A DNA stretch of 64,000 bases from assembly GCF_016907455.1 (NCBI RefSeq), contig NZ_JAFBCB010000001.1, forward strand, positions 682,001-746,000, read 5' to 3'. This document shows, in pieces, positions 35,885-44,937 of this stretch (within the stretch, counting starts at the first letter, position 1; each line of letters starts with the position of its first letter). The notes beneath the pieces are model-generated. The model worked only from the letters and a program-made list of their open reading frames with translations, did not search any database and was not told where the DNA came from. This DNA comes from Brachybacterium muris (lineage in GTDB: Bacteria; Actinomycetota; Actinomycetes; Actinomycetales; Dermabacteraceae). Position numbers and translations under genes: made by a program.

Positions 35885-36562
35885 TATTCACCCAGCACGC
35901 ACCTGCTGGGGCACTGGATCGGCGAGGAGTGGATGGGCGCTGTGATCAACCAGGTGCGGTTCTCCCCGGACGGCACCCAGTTGGTCACCTGCGGACTGGA
36001 TCGAACACTGCGCCTGTGGAGCACGACGGAGGGAACCTGTGACCCCGGTGAGGTGGTGGAGCTCGGGGACATGGATACCTGGTACCTGTCCTATTCCCCG
36101 ACAGGTGACCAGCTCGTGGTGGCGGGGGGCGAAGGGCCGTTCCACCGGTACGACCCGGGCTCGGGGACGCGGATCGGTGTTCACGCCGAGGGCGTCGAAT
36201 TCCTGGACGAGCCCGTCTACGAACCGGAAGGCACCCTGCTGGCGGGAATTGGGGACGGCACTGTTCTGGTGGTCGCGCCCGACGGGTCGGAGAGCACGAT
36301 CCCAGAACCGGTGGAGGGCTACAGTCTCGCTGGGGCCGCTGCGTCGGCCGATGGCCGCCTCGCGGTGGTGTCCAACCGCGGGGACCTGGTGGCTCTGTGG
36401 GACCGGCACACCGGCACGGTCCAGGAGCTGCCCGGCGGCCCGGAGGAGACCGTACGGCTCACCTGGGCACCGGATGGGAAGGTGCTGTACGCGCTCTCGC
36501 TCCGTGAAGGGATCCTCGCCTGGGACGGCGAGAGCTGGAAGGCCTTCGACCTCCCCGACTGA
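35885..36562 (+). pseudogene. WD40-like lipoprotein, 3' part after IS21
   Basis: Starting at the second TATTC copy, the frame reads EYSPSTHLLGHW and continues with propeller repeats (INQVRFSPDGTQLVTCGL, DRTLRLWSTTEG, DGRLAVVSNRGDLVALWD) to a stop at 36562. It is the remainder of the gene begun at 32789 and is in the same frame, because element plus duplication is 2571 bp, a multiple of three. It could only be expressed from a new start, so it is scored as part of a pseudogene. Confidence 0.85.
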
Positions 36563-36650
36563 CCCAGGTCACCCGAGCCCCGATTGCCTGGCCGACGCTG
36601 CCGGGCCCTTGTCCTCAATGCTGTCCCCGCGACCTGGTACTTTAGTTAGT

Positions 36651-36745
36651 GGAGGCGTACGTGTCCTGGTGGGCGCCCCGGTCTTCAAAACCGGTGAGAC
36701 CGAGCATCTCGGTCTGGCGGGTTCGATTCCCGTCCGCCTCCGCCA
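36651..36745 (+). tRNA. selC: tRNA-Sec (anticodon TCA)
   Basis: A 95-nt tRNA with a long acceptor stem (GGAGGCG/CGCCTCC), a long variable arm (GAGACCGAGCATCTCGGTCT) and anticodon loop CTTCAAA giving anticodon TCA, which reads UGA. Discriminator G and CCA are encoded. It lies 33 bp upstream of selA, and its product is the substrate of SelA and the cargo of SelB. Confidence 0.95.
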
Positions 36746-36778
36746 GCATGCCCCCGTGCCGCGACGAGGAGGTCCACG

Positions 36779-38149
36779 ATGAGCACCGAGGACCCGCGCC
36801 GGCGGATCCCCCGTACCGATCAGCTGCTGGCCCACCCCCGGGTGCAGGCCGCCGGGGAGGCCATGAGCGAGCGCGTGGTGCGGGACATCGTCAGTGCCGC
36901 ACAGGACCGCGCCCGACGCGGTGACATCACCCCCGAGCAGGTGCTGGAGGAGATCCTGGCGGCCGTGGGGGAGCGGCCCGCTGCCTCCCTGCGCCCGGTG
37001 CTGAACGCGACCGGCGTCATCGTCCACACCAACCTCGGCCGGGCACCGCTGTCCGAGGCGGCCCGTCGTGCCCTCGCCGATGCCGCCGGGTACACCGACG
37101 TCGAGTTCGACCTCGCCACCGGCGCCCGCTCCCGCCGCGGCGCCGGAGCCCGGGCGGCCCTGCTGGCCGCCTGCCCTGAGGCCGAGGACGCGCTGGTGGT
37201 CAACAACGGTGCCGCCGCCCTGGTGCTGGCCACCACTGCCCTCGCCGGCACGGGTGAGGTGGTGCTCAGCCGCGGGGAGATGATCGAGATCGGCGCCGGG
37301 TTCCGCCTGCCGGACCTGATCGCCTCCACCGGGGCGCGCCTGTGCGAGGTGGGCACCACCAACCGCACCCACCTGGGCGATTACACCGACGCATTCGGCG
37401 ATTCCACCGGGTGCGTGCTCTCCATCCACACCAGCAACTACCGGGTCATCGGCTTCACCAGCACCGTGCCGATCTGCGAGCTCGCCCCCGCCTGCCACCA
37501 GGTAGGCCTGCCCCTGGTGGCGGACCTGGGGAGCGGTCTCCTGGAACCCGAGTCCTTGCTGCCCGGTGAGCCCGATGCCCGCACAGCGCTGCGTGACGGT
37601 GCCGACCTGGTGATCACCAGTGGTGACAAGCTGCTGGGCGGCCCCCAGGCCGGGATCCTGCTGGGGCGCCGCGAGGTCATTGCCCGCCTGGCCCGCCACC
37701 CCCTGGCCCGTGCGGTGCGCGCCGACAAGCTGGCCCTGGCAGCGGTGGAGGCCACCCTCACCGGCCCCGTCCCACCCGTCCTCGCCGCCCTGCGCACCGA
37801 CGCCGATGAGCTGCGTGAGCGCACGATGCGGATGGCAGAGCGCCTGGACGCCCCGGTGGTGGAGCACGACGGCCGCGTGGGCGGCGGCGGGGGTGCGGAA
37901 GTGCCGCTGCCCGGCTGGGCGATCTCCCTGGACGAGCAGCTCGCCGCCCCCCTGCGCACCGGCGATCCGTCCGTCGTGGGCACCGTGCGGGACGGCGCCT
38001 GCCTGCTGGACCTGCGCTGCGTGCCCGAGGAGGAGGACGACGCGCTCGTCGCCGCCGTGCTCGCCGCGAGGAAGCGCACGGCACGCATCGATCCGGCTGC
38101 CGACACCGAGCGCGCAGTGGCTCCGGGCACTGAGGAGGACGCACGATGA
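36779..38149 (+). CDS. selA: L-seryl-tRNA(Sec) selenium transferase
   Basis: SelA converts seryl-tRNA-Sec to selenocysteyl-tRNA-Sec using selenophosphate and PLP. The 456-residue protein has the family start RRIPRTDQLLAHP, the block VLNATGVIVHTNLGRAPLS, and the PLP lysine Lys284 in SGDKLLGGPQAGI. GAGGAGG precedes the ATG. The stop overlaps selB by 4 bp and tRNA-Sec is directly upstream, so the three are a likely unit. Confidence 0.96.
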   Translation: MSTEDPRRRIPRTDQLLAHPRVQAAGEAMSERVVRDIVSAAQDRARRGDITPEQVLEEILAAVGERPAASLRPVLNATGVIVHTNLGRAPLSEAARRALADAAGYTDVEFDLATGARSRRGAGARAALLAACPEAEDALVVNNGAAALVLATTALAGTGEVVLSRGEMIEIGAGFRLPDLIASTGARLCEVGTTNRTHLGDYTDAFGDSTGCVLSIHTSNYRVIGFTSTVPICELAPACHQVGLPLVADLGSGLLEPESLLPGEPDARTALRDGADLVITSGDKLLGGPQAGILLGRREVIARLARHPLARAVRADKLALAAVEATLTGPVPPVLAALRTDADELRERTMRMAERLDAPVVEHDGRVGGGGGAEVPLPGWAISLDEQLAAPLRTGDPSVVGTVRDGACLLDLRCVPEEEDDALVAAVLAARKRTARIDPAADTERAVAPGTEEDAR

Positions 38150-39936
38150 TGCAGGTCATCGCCACCGCCGGCCATGTCGACCACGGCAAGTCCACCCTGA
38201 TCCGCGCGCTGACCGGCATCGAACCGGACCGCTGGGCGGAGGAGAAGCGTCGCGGCCTCACCATCGATCTCGGCTTCGCCTGGACCGCCCTGCCCTCGGG
38301 CCGCGGGGTCTCCTTCGTGGACGTCCCCGGCCACGAACGGTTCCTCGGGAACATGCTGGCGGGCCTGGGACCGGCCCCCATCGTGTGCTTCGTGGTGGCG
38401 GCCGATGAGGGCTGGCAGGCCCAGTCCGATGACCACCGTGACGCCATCGCGGCCCTCGGTATCGATCAGGGCGTCATCGCCATCACCCGCGCTGATCTCG
38501 CACCCGAACGAGTGGACCAGGTGATCTCCCAGGTGCGCGCCGAACTGGCCGGCACCGGCCTGGCGGACGTGCCTGCCGTCCCCGTCTCCGCCGTCACCGG
38601 TGAAGGACTGGACGAGCTGCGGAGCGCTCTGGACGAGGCGGTCGCCGCCGCACGGCAGCCGTCGGCCACCGACCGGGTGCGGCTGTGGGTGGACCGCTCC
38701 TTCACCATCTCGGGTGCGGGTACCGTGGTCACCGGCACCCTCGCCGCCGGCACCCTGACGGTGGGCGATCGTCTGCAGCTGCACGGTGCGGAACGAAGCG
38801 GCGGCATGGCGGTGCGGGGGCTGCAGAGCCGCGGTGGCCCGGTGGACCAGCTGGGGCCGGTGAGTCGGGCCGCGGTGAACCTGCGCGGCATCGACCAGGA
38901 GCAGATTTCTCGTGGCGATGTGCTGCTCACGCCCGATGCCTGGGAGCTCACCGATCAGCTCGACGTGCGCGGTTTGACCGGCAACGCCCTGGGCGATGCC
39001 CCGGAGGAGCTCACCGCGCATGTGGGCACCGCCGCTGTCACGGCCCGGGTGCGCCCCCTGGGGGCCGAGCATGCGCGCCTCACCCTGGACCGCGCCCTGC
39101 CGCTCGCGGTGGGGGACCGCCTGGTGCTGCGCGGCAGCGGTTCCCGCGCCGTGTACGCCGGGGTGCAGGTGCTGGACGTCGACCCTCCTGCGCTGGACCG
39201 GCGCGGCGACGGTGCCCGGCGCGCCGATGCTCTCGCGCAGCTGCCGCTTTCCGGGGATGTCGCGGTGGAGGTGCGGCGTCGTGGTGCGATCCGCGCGCAG
39301 CTGCTCGAGCGGCGCGGTATCGAGGTCCCCGATCCGCTGCCCACGGGGATCCAACCGGTGGGCCAGTGGCTGGTGGACGCCGAGGCCCTGGCAGGCTGGA
39401 CCGAGCAGCTGCGCGAGGCCGTCGCTGCCCATGCCCGCGCCAACCCGCTGGCAGCGGGCCTGCCCGCCAAGTCCGCACTGGACTCCCTGCGACTGCCCGA
39501 CGAATCACTGCTCGATCCGGTGGTGCGCGCAGCCGATCTGGAGCACGCCGACGGGCGACTGCGCGACCCCCGCAGCACGCAGGGTCTCGGTGCGGCCGAG
39601 GCAGGAGTCGTGGCTCTCGAGCAGCGTCTGGGTGAGAAGCCGTTCCAGGCCCCGGAGGCCGAGGACCTCGCCGCCTGGCACCTGGGGCCCAAGGAGCTGG
39701 CGGCCGCAGAGCGGCTGGGGAGGATCCTGCGCCTGCCGGACTCGGTGGTGCTGCTGCCCACTGCGCCGGCCCTGGCGATGCGAGAACTGGCGGGGCTGCC
39801 GCAGCCGTTCACCACCAGTCAGGCCCGTCAGGCGCTCGAGACCACCCGAAGGGTGGCGATCCCGCTGCTGGAGCACCTGGACTCACGAGGCTGGACCCGC
39901 CGGGTGGATGCGGGCCACCGGAAGATCGTGCGCTGA
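38146..39936 (+). CDS. selB: selenocysteine-specific elongation factor SelB
   Basis: The 596-residue GTPase delivers Sec-tRNA to the ribosome when it binds the SECIS hairpin. G motifs are GHVDHGKSTL, DVPGHERFL and a TRAD form of NKxD; EF-Tu-like domains II/III follow (DRSFTISGAGTVVTGTLAAG) and the C-terminal part carries the winged-helix repeats that bind SECIS, ending in WTRRVDAGHRKIVR. It begins with overlapping ATGATG at the selA stop. Its RNA target is very probably the hairpin in the formate dehydrogenase gene. Confidence 0.96.
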   Translation: MMQVIATAGHVDHGKSTLIRALTGIEPDRWAEEKRRGLTIDLGFAWTALPSGRGVSFVDVPGHERFLGNMLAGLGPAPIVCFVVAADEGWQAQSDDHRDAIAALGIDQGVIAITRADLAPERVDQVISQVRAELAGTGLADVPAVPVSAVTGEGLDELRSALDEAVAAARQPSATDRVRLWVDRSFTISGAGTVVTGTLAAGTLTVGDRLQLHGAERSGGMAVRGLQSRGGPVDQLGPVSRAAVNLRGIDQEQISRGDVLLTPDAWELTDQLDVRGLTGNALGDAPEELTAHVGTAAVTARVRPLGAEHARLTLDRALPLAVGDRLVLRGSGSRAVYAGVQVLDVDPPALDRRGDGARRADALAQLPLSGDVAVEVRRRGAIRAQLLERRGIEVPDPLPTGIQPVGQWLVDAEALAGWTEQLREAVAAHARANPLAAGLPAKSALDSLRLPDESLLDPVVRAADLEHADGRLRDPRSTQGLGAAEAGVVALEQRLGEKPFQAPEAEDLAAWHLGPKELAAAERLGRILRLPDSVVLLPTAPALAMRELAGLPQPFTTSQARQALETTRRVAIPLLEHLDSRGWTRRVDAGHRKIVR

Positions 39937-39964
39937 GGTTCGCGGTGCCGGCGCGCCGCCCGGC

Positions 39965-40441
39965 TCAACGCTGCTGAGCCAACCAGTACCGGTGAGCCTC
40001 GACCAGGGTTTTCCTGGTGGCGGTCTGATCGGAGAGACCGGCCACGGCCATCGGTGAGGTGGGGGACTCCCATAGGGCGATGACCTCCACCTGGCTGCCG
40101 TCACGCAGCTGCGCGATCGCGACAGTGCGCGGCGCCCGCCCGGGAGGCGGCACCAGCCGGTGCAGCTGATCCCAGCGCAGCGAGTGCGCAGGGCCGGTGA
40201 AGCCCTGCCAGGTGAATCCGTCCCCGTCGATCCGGAGCCCGCTGCGCAGGGCGGCACGTAGGAGGAACAGGCCGGCACCGATCCCCATCAGGGCGGGGAT
40301 GAAGAGCAGCAGTGGCCACATGGACTCCAGCACGATCGACAGCGCCACGGCAGCGATCGCCACAGCGACCCCCATCAGCGCTACCAAGGGCCCGACGACG
40401 ACATTGATGCGCGCGGAGGCACTGCGGATGGTCTTGTTCAC
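39965..40441 (-). CDS. small membrane protein with bacterial PH-like domain, copy 1
   Basis: A 158-residue protein with two hydrophobic helices near the N-terminus (VVGPLVALMGVAVAIAAVAL and SMWPLLLFIPALMGIGAGLF) followed by a PH-like beta domain (GLRIDGDGFTWQ, SLRWDQLHRLV, QLRDGSQVEVIAL), resembling the PF10756/CFP6-type domain, and a short helix ending in HRYWLAQQR. CAGGAG precedes the GTG start. It is one of four related genes around the WXG100-like gene and is divergent from it by 84 bp. Function unknown; an immunity or partner role is speculation. Confidence 0.7.
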   Translation of the reverse strand: MNKTIRSASARINVVVGPLVALMGVAVAIAAVALSIVLESMWPLLLFIPALMGIGAGLFLLRAALRSGLRIDGDGFTWQGFTGPAHSLRWDQLHRLVPPPGRAPRTVAIAQLRDGSQVEVIALWESPTSPMAVAGLSDQTATRKTLVEAHRYWLAQQR

Positions 40442-40473
40442 CGGAAGCTCCTGTTGCCTCGCATACGCTCCAC

Positions 40474-40497
40474 CCTATGGGGAGTTGTCCCCATAGG
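40474..40497. promoter_or_regulatory. inverted repeat between divergent PH-like and WXG100-like genes
   Basis: CCTATGGGGA and TCCCCATAGG, perfect 10-bp arms with a GTTG spacer, lie midway between two divergent start codons. This is a good position for a shared operator. Confidence 0.55.
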
Positions 40498-40524
40498 CAC
40501 GAGCCCTCCACCCCCGTAAGGTGA

Positions 40525-41751
40525 ATGTCGTTGATCGGTGAACGGGGAGGCAGGACCATATCAGGGTTCTACGGTGGGGACACAGAGCAGATGCGAGCGC
40601 AGGCGCAGGCCTGCGAACTGGGCTCTCAGCGCATTCAGGACGTCACCGACGCGCTGGGCGTGGTAATTGATTCCGTACCCTGGTTCGGGCCGGACGCGAT
40701 CGCGCTGCGCACCCTCTGGCATGGGACCGTGAAGCCCGGCATGATCGCCAAGGCGGAGGACATCCGCGCCAAGGGCGGCGAGCTCGACCAGCACGCGACG
40801 GAGCAGGATACGGCCTCCGGTACGGGTGGCGGGGCCGGCGGGGGCGCCGGTGCCGGTGGCGATGAAGGCGGGGGCGGCAGGGACGAGTACAGGCCCGGCG
40901 AGGAGACGTACCGGTACGGCGACGGCCTGGATTATGGCGACCTGGCCACCCGCGCCGGCGACGAGCGCCCGATCGGTCAGCACGGGGACGGCATCGGAGC
41001 GAAGACCCCGCCCTTCGAGGGAGACTGGGGATCCGCATCGGCTGAGGCCGGTGGGAGCTACTCCGGAGGTGCCCACACCACCACTGATCAGCACGGCAAC
41101 GTCACCGCATCAGCAGGCGGGCGCGCCCAGGCCAGCGCAGGGGCCGAGGGCACCTTCCATGGCCCTGGTGGGGGGATGGCCGAGGCCTCAGCAGAGCTCG
41201 GCATCACCGGATACGGGGAGGCCGGCGCTACCTTCGGGCCCGACGGTGGAAGTGCAGGTGCCGCGATCGGCGCCGGTGCGTACGCCAACGCTGATGGATC
41301 GATCTACTTCGGCGGCATCGAGGCCGAGGGCAAGGCTGAGGCATTCGCTGGTGCCGAAGCACACGCCAATGCTTATTCGGGCTTGGTGCGCAACGATGAC
41401 GGGCATGTCAACGGCATTGCTGCGGGCTTCGACGCGGGTGCGTTCGCCGGGGCCAAGGCCGAGGCCGAGTTCAAGATGGGTGCCCCGGGCGGATGGTTCT
41501 CCTCCGAGGTGAAGGCCGGCGTTGAGACCGGCGGGTCCATCGGCGCGGAGGCCGGCTACGAGTTCTCCACCGACAGGATCTCGTTCCGTCTGGGTGGTGC
41601 GCTGGCGCCGGGTGCAGGCGGATCGGCCGCAGGGGAGTTCTCCTTCCACCCCAACAACTTCGTCAACCCCTTCACCCCCGGGGACTACGACCCGGACGAC
41701 GGCATCAGTGATCTCAAGGACTGGACCTCGGGGATCAGTCCCTGGTGGTGA
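40525..41751 (+). CDS. WXG100-like N-terminus with glycine/alanine-rich C-terminal domain, putative secreted protein
   Basis: The first 90 residues look like a WXG100/ESX substrate module: GFYGGDTEQMRAQAQACE, two helices and PWFGPDA as the W-x-G turn. A glycine/glutamate linker (about 95-130) leads to about 250 residues of Ala/Gly-rich repeats (ASAEAGGSYSGG, AGAEGTFHGPGGG, EAGYEFSTDRISFRLGG) that suggest beta structure. No known toxin motif is visible. The total is 408 residues. The ATG at 40525 is used, but a GGGGAGG ribosome-binding site stands 7 nt before an ATA codon at 40558 exactly where WXG100 proteins usually begin. The 3' end overlaps PH-like copy 2 by 17 bp. Confidence 0.6.
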   Translation: MSLIGERGGRTISGFYGGDTEQMRAQAQACELGSQRIQDVTDALGVVIDSVPWFGPDAIALRTLWHGTVKPGMIAKAEDIRAKGGELDQHATEQDTASGTGGGAGGGAGAGGDEGGGGRDEYRPGEETYRYGDGLDYGDLATRAGDERPIGQHGDGIGAKTPPFEGDWGSASAEAGGSYSGGAHTTTDQHGNVTASAGGRAQASAGAEGTFHGPGGGMAEASAELGITGYGEAGATFGPDGGSAGAAIGAGAYANADGSIYFGGIEAEGKAEAFAGAEAHANAYSGLVRNDDGHVNGIAAGFDAGAFAGAKAEAEFKMGAPGGWFSSEVKAGVETGGSIGAEAGYEFSTDRISFRLGGALAPGAGGSAAGEFSFHPNNFVNPFTPGDYDPDDGISDLKDWTSGISPWW

Positions 41752-42220
41752 GACCGGCGGCCCACTGCTGGTGCGCCTGGGAAACCAGCTGACCGCGCTC
41801 AAGGTAACCGCGTGACGCCCAGCGGCGATGGGTCTCACTGTTCTGAGGTTTCGAGATCGCCTTGACGTGCTCCACCGAGCCGTCGCGCAGCACCAGCTGC
41901 ACGCAGGTCCCAGGATGGTCATCACCGGGGACCTGCACCTGCTGCACCTGGTCCCAGGGGATGAAGCGCCGTGCGCCGAGGGCAGGTGTCCAGGCAAGGC
42001 CGCGCTCGTCCAGGACTGCACCGCTGCGGAACCCCATCACCAGAAGCAGTGCGCCGATGATGAGGAACACGGCAGCACCGAGCAGTCCCCACAGCAGAGC
42101 GGTGTTCCCCGAGACGACGGTGCCGATGACGAAACCGGTGGTGGCCAGCACTGCAGCGACGACGAAGACGGCTCCCACGATGAACATCACGGTGCTGCCG
42201 CCGGAGCGCAGTTTCTTCAT
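41735..42220 (-). CDS. small membrane protein with bacterial PH-like domain, copy 2
   Basis: A 161-residue paralogue of the gene at 39965, with two N-terminal helices (VMFIVGAVFVVAAVLATTG and LWGLLGAAVFLIIGALLLVM), then AVLDERGLAWTPALGARRF, IPWDQVQQVQVPG, LVLRDGSVEHV and a final helix. The WDQ/PWxQ core is shared with the other copies. Its 3' end overlaps the WXG100-like gene on the opposite strand. Confidence 0.7.
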   Translation of the reverse strand: MKKLRSGGSTVMFIVGAVFVVAAVLATTGFVIGTVVSGNTALLWGLLGAAVFLIIGALLLVMGFRSGAVLDERGLAWTPALGARRFIPWDQVQQVQVPGDDHPGTCVQLVLRDGSVEHVKAISKPQNSETHRRWASRGYLERGQLVSQAHQQWAAGLTTRD

Positions 42221-42256
42221 GGTCGAGCCCTCTCTTCGATGGTGAACACGTCGATG

Positions 42257-42475
42257 CTATCGACCATCCCGTCCGAACCCCCGATCACCGAGTCCTGTGG
42301 TGAGCCGACCAGCCTCATGGGCCGAGGTCAGGGCGTACGCCGTCTCCTGGTAGTGCGCATCGGCGTAGTTGCTTGCCCGTGCCAGGGTCATGGTGAGCGC
42401 GCTCACCGGGAGGACCCGCCCGTCCAACAGGTGCAGGGTCACCGTGTTCGGGCCACGGGCGGTGGTGGGTGAATA
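42257..42475 (-). pseudogene. PH-like protein copy 3, C-terminal part after IS21 insertion
   Basis: On the minus strand the piece resumes at the TATTC duplication with EYSPTTARGPNTVTLHL and continues LLDGRVLPVSAL to a stop at 42257, matching the last strands and helix of the PH-like paralogues. It is the 3' remainder of the gene that begins at 45354. Interrupted by IS21 copy 2. Confidence 0.8.
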
Positions 42476-42631
42476 TTCGCCTCGCTGGGGTCCGCTGATC
42501 GAGGGTTCGGGTGCCACGTCGCTGCCGTAGCGGTGGCGTCGTTCGGGACCACCAGTGGTGTCGTTGGGGCCGCTCTGTCTACGCTCCTTCCGCCGTGTGT
42601 ATAGGGCACGCGGCGGAAGGAGCAATCTGGA

Positions 42632-44194
42632 ATGGTACGGAAGATCAGGGCGAAGCTGGTGCTCCAGCTGCGCGCAGAAGGTCTGTCGGGGCGAGCGATT
42701 TCGTCCTCGCAGGGCATGTCCCGCAAGTCCGTGAGGGCGGTGTTCGAGGCCGCTGACGCTGCAGGGATCGGGTGGGGCGATATCGCGGACGTCGCCGATG
42801 AGCAGGTGTATGCCCGGTTGTTCCCGGGCCGGGGCGAGCACGAGAGCGTGTTCGCACAGCCGGACTGGGAACAGGTCCATCGAGAGATGGCCAGGGTCGG
42901 CGTGACGCTGAAGCTGTTGCACGGCGAGTACTTCGACGCGACCACGGCGGCTGGGGATCCGGCGATGGGGTATGACCGGTTTTGCCGCACCTACCAGCAC
43001 CACGTCATGGTCACCGGTGCCGCTTCGAGAGTCGGTCACAAGGCCGGCCAGAGCGTGGAGGTCGACTGGTCCGGCCCCACGATGGAGCTGGCCGATCCGG
43101 TCACCGGCGAGGTCTCGAAGGTGTTCTTGTTCGTTGCCTGCCTGCCTTTTTCTCGTTACGCGTTCTGCTTCCCGGCGCTGGATATGCGCCAGGAGTCCTG
43201 GCTGCGAGCGCACGTAGCGATGTTCGAGGCGCTGGGCGGGACGGTCCCGAGGATCGTTCCGGACAACCTCAAGACCGGTGTGGTGAAGCACCCCCGCGAG
43301 GGCGAGATCGTCCTGAACGATGCGTATCGCGAGATGGCAGCGCATTACTCGGCGGCGGTGCTCCCGGGGAGGGTGCGGAAACCGAAAGACAAGGCGAGCG
43401 TGGAGAACACCGTCGCGCACGTCGCGACCTGGGTCATCGCCGGGCTGCGGGATCAGCGATTCACGTCCCTGCCCGAACTTGCAGCCGCCATCGGGCAGCG
43501 GATGGAGGCCTATAACGCGGAGCCGTTCCAGAAGCGGCCCGGATCCCGCGCCAGCGTGTTCGACGCGGAGGAGCGGCCGCTGCTGACGCCGCTGCCGGCG
43601 GTGCCCTACGAGATCTCGACATGGCACTACGGACGACGAGTGGGCAGGAACGGGCACGTCACGTTCGCGCGGAACTTCTACTCCGCGCCGTTCGCGCACA
43701 TCGGCGCGAAGGTCGATCTGCGCATCACGGCCCGGACGCTGGAGATCTATCAGGGCAGCCAGCGACTGACCAGTCACCTGCTGCTCCCGGAGACCGCGAG
43801 CAATGAGTACCGCACCAACGACGCGGACCTACCTGCGGGCGAGCGTTTCCAGGCCTGGGACGCGCAGAGGGTGCGGGCGTGGGCAGATCGGGTCGGGCCG
43901 GCCACGGTGATCGTGATCCAGCGGATCTTCGAGTCCGTGCCGATCGTGGAACAGGGCCTGGATCCCGCGTTGGCGGTGCTACGGCTCTCTCGCCGCTTCT
44001 CCGTAGATCGGGTCGAGGCGGCCTGCGCACTCGCGCTGACGGGACGGGTCCGTTCACCGCGCTATGCGCATCTGCACCCGATCTTGGCCACCGGGCAGGA
44101 CAAGGTCGCCGCCCTGCGTCCACCCCGCGAGGAACCCGCGGAAGACGGCGGATACGTCCGTGGCGCCGACTACTACGCCGGAGGTGTCCGGTGA
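42632..44194 (+). CDS. istA: IS21 transposase IstA, copy 2
   Basis: 520 residues, identical in translation to copy 1, with the DDE triad at Asp145, Asp211 and Glu258 and an N-terminal helix-turn-helix. The stop overlaps istB by 4 bp. Near-perfect identity to copy 1 implies recent transposition or gene conversion. Confidence 0.94.
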   Translation: MVRKIRAKLVLQLRAEGLSGRAISSSQGMSRKSVRAVFEAADAAGIGWGDIADVADEQVYARLFPGRGEHESVFAQPDWEQVHREMARVGVTLKLLHGEYFDATTAAGDPAMGYDRFCRTYQHHVMVTGAASRVGHKAGQSVEVDWSGPTMELADPVTGEVSKVFLFVACLPFSRYAFCFPALDMRQESWLRAHVAMFEALGGTVPRIVPDNLKTGVVKHPREGEIVLNDAYREMAAHYSAAVLPGRVRKPKDKASVENTVAHVATWVIAGLRDQRFTSLPELAAAIGQRMEAYNAEPFQKRPGSRASVFDAEERPLLTPLPAVPYEISTWHYGRRVGRNGHVTFARNFYSAPFAHIGAKVDLRITARTLEIYQGSQRLTSHLLLPETASNEYRTNDADLPAGERFQAWDAQRVRAWADRVGPATVIVIQRIFESVPIVEQGLDPALAVLRLSRRFSVDRVEAACALALTGRVRSPRYAHLHPILATGQDKVAALRPPREEPAEDGGYVRGADYYAGGVR

Positions 44195-44937
44195 GCGTGA
44201 TCGATAACGACACGAAGCGGAAGCTGCGCGAGATGGGCGCGACCGCGCTGCTGGACGCGATCGATGCCCAGGATGAGGCTCACGTGCTGGGGATGTCGTT
44301 CCAGGAACGGCTCCAGCTGATCGTGGACGAGGCGCATTCCATCTTCAATCATGGAAAGGTCGAGGGTCTGATCCGCCGGGCGGGGCTGCGTTATCCCGGA
44401 GCGGACCTGCGGCGGCTGGATCTGGTCGAGGAACGGGGACTGAACCGGAACGTGATCGCGCAACTGGCAACCTGCTCCTTCATCCAGCGGCAACAGAACG
44501 TGGTCTTCCAGGGCTTCACCGGCTCAGGGAAGTCCTACCTCGGCTGCGCGCTGGCGAAGCAGGCCTGCCAGCACCGGCTCCGAGCCCACTACATCCGAAT
44601 GCCCGACCTCGAAGAGGCCTGGGCCCTGGCAAAGGACAAGCCGCAGGGCCAGACGAAGTTCCTGCGGAAGTACTCCACGTTCTCGCTGCTGGTGATCGAC
44701 GAGTGGCTGCTGGACCATCCTGACGAGGGAATGCGTTCGATGCTGCTGGAACTGCTCGAGCGCCGCTATGACACCGGCTCGACCGTGTTCTGCACCCAGT
44801 ACCCGAAGAAGGACTGGCACGCCCGGCTCGGTGGAGCAGTCCACGCCGATGCGATCATGGACCGCATCGTGCACAACACAATCTGGATCGACACCGGCGA
44901 CAGGAACATGCGAGAACACACCGCACTGCCCCAGTGA
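44191..44937 (+). CDS. istB: IS21 transposition helper ATPase IstB, copy 2
   Basis: 248 residues from the GTG at 44191, with Walker A GFTGSGKS and Walker B SLLVIDEW. Identical in translation to copy 1. Both genes are intact, so this element is potentially active. Confidence 0.92.
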   Translation: MSVIDNDTKRKLREMGATALLDAIDAQDEAHVLGMSFQERLQLIVDEAHSIFNHGKVEGLIRRAGLRYPGADLRRLDLVEERGLNRNVIAQLATCSFIQRQQNVVFQGFTGSGKSYLGCALAKQACQHRLRAHYIRMPDLEEAWALAKDKPQGQTKFLRKYSTFSLLVIDEWLLDHPDEGMRSMLLELLERRYDTGSTVFCTQYPKKDWHARLGGAVHADAIMDRIVHNTIWIDTGDRNMREHTALPQ

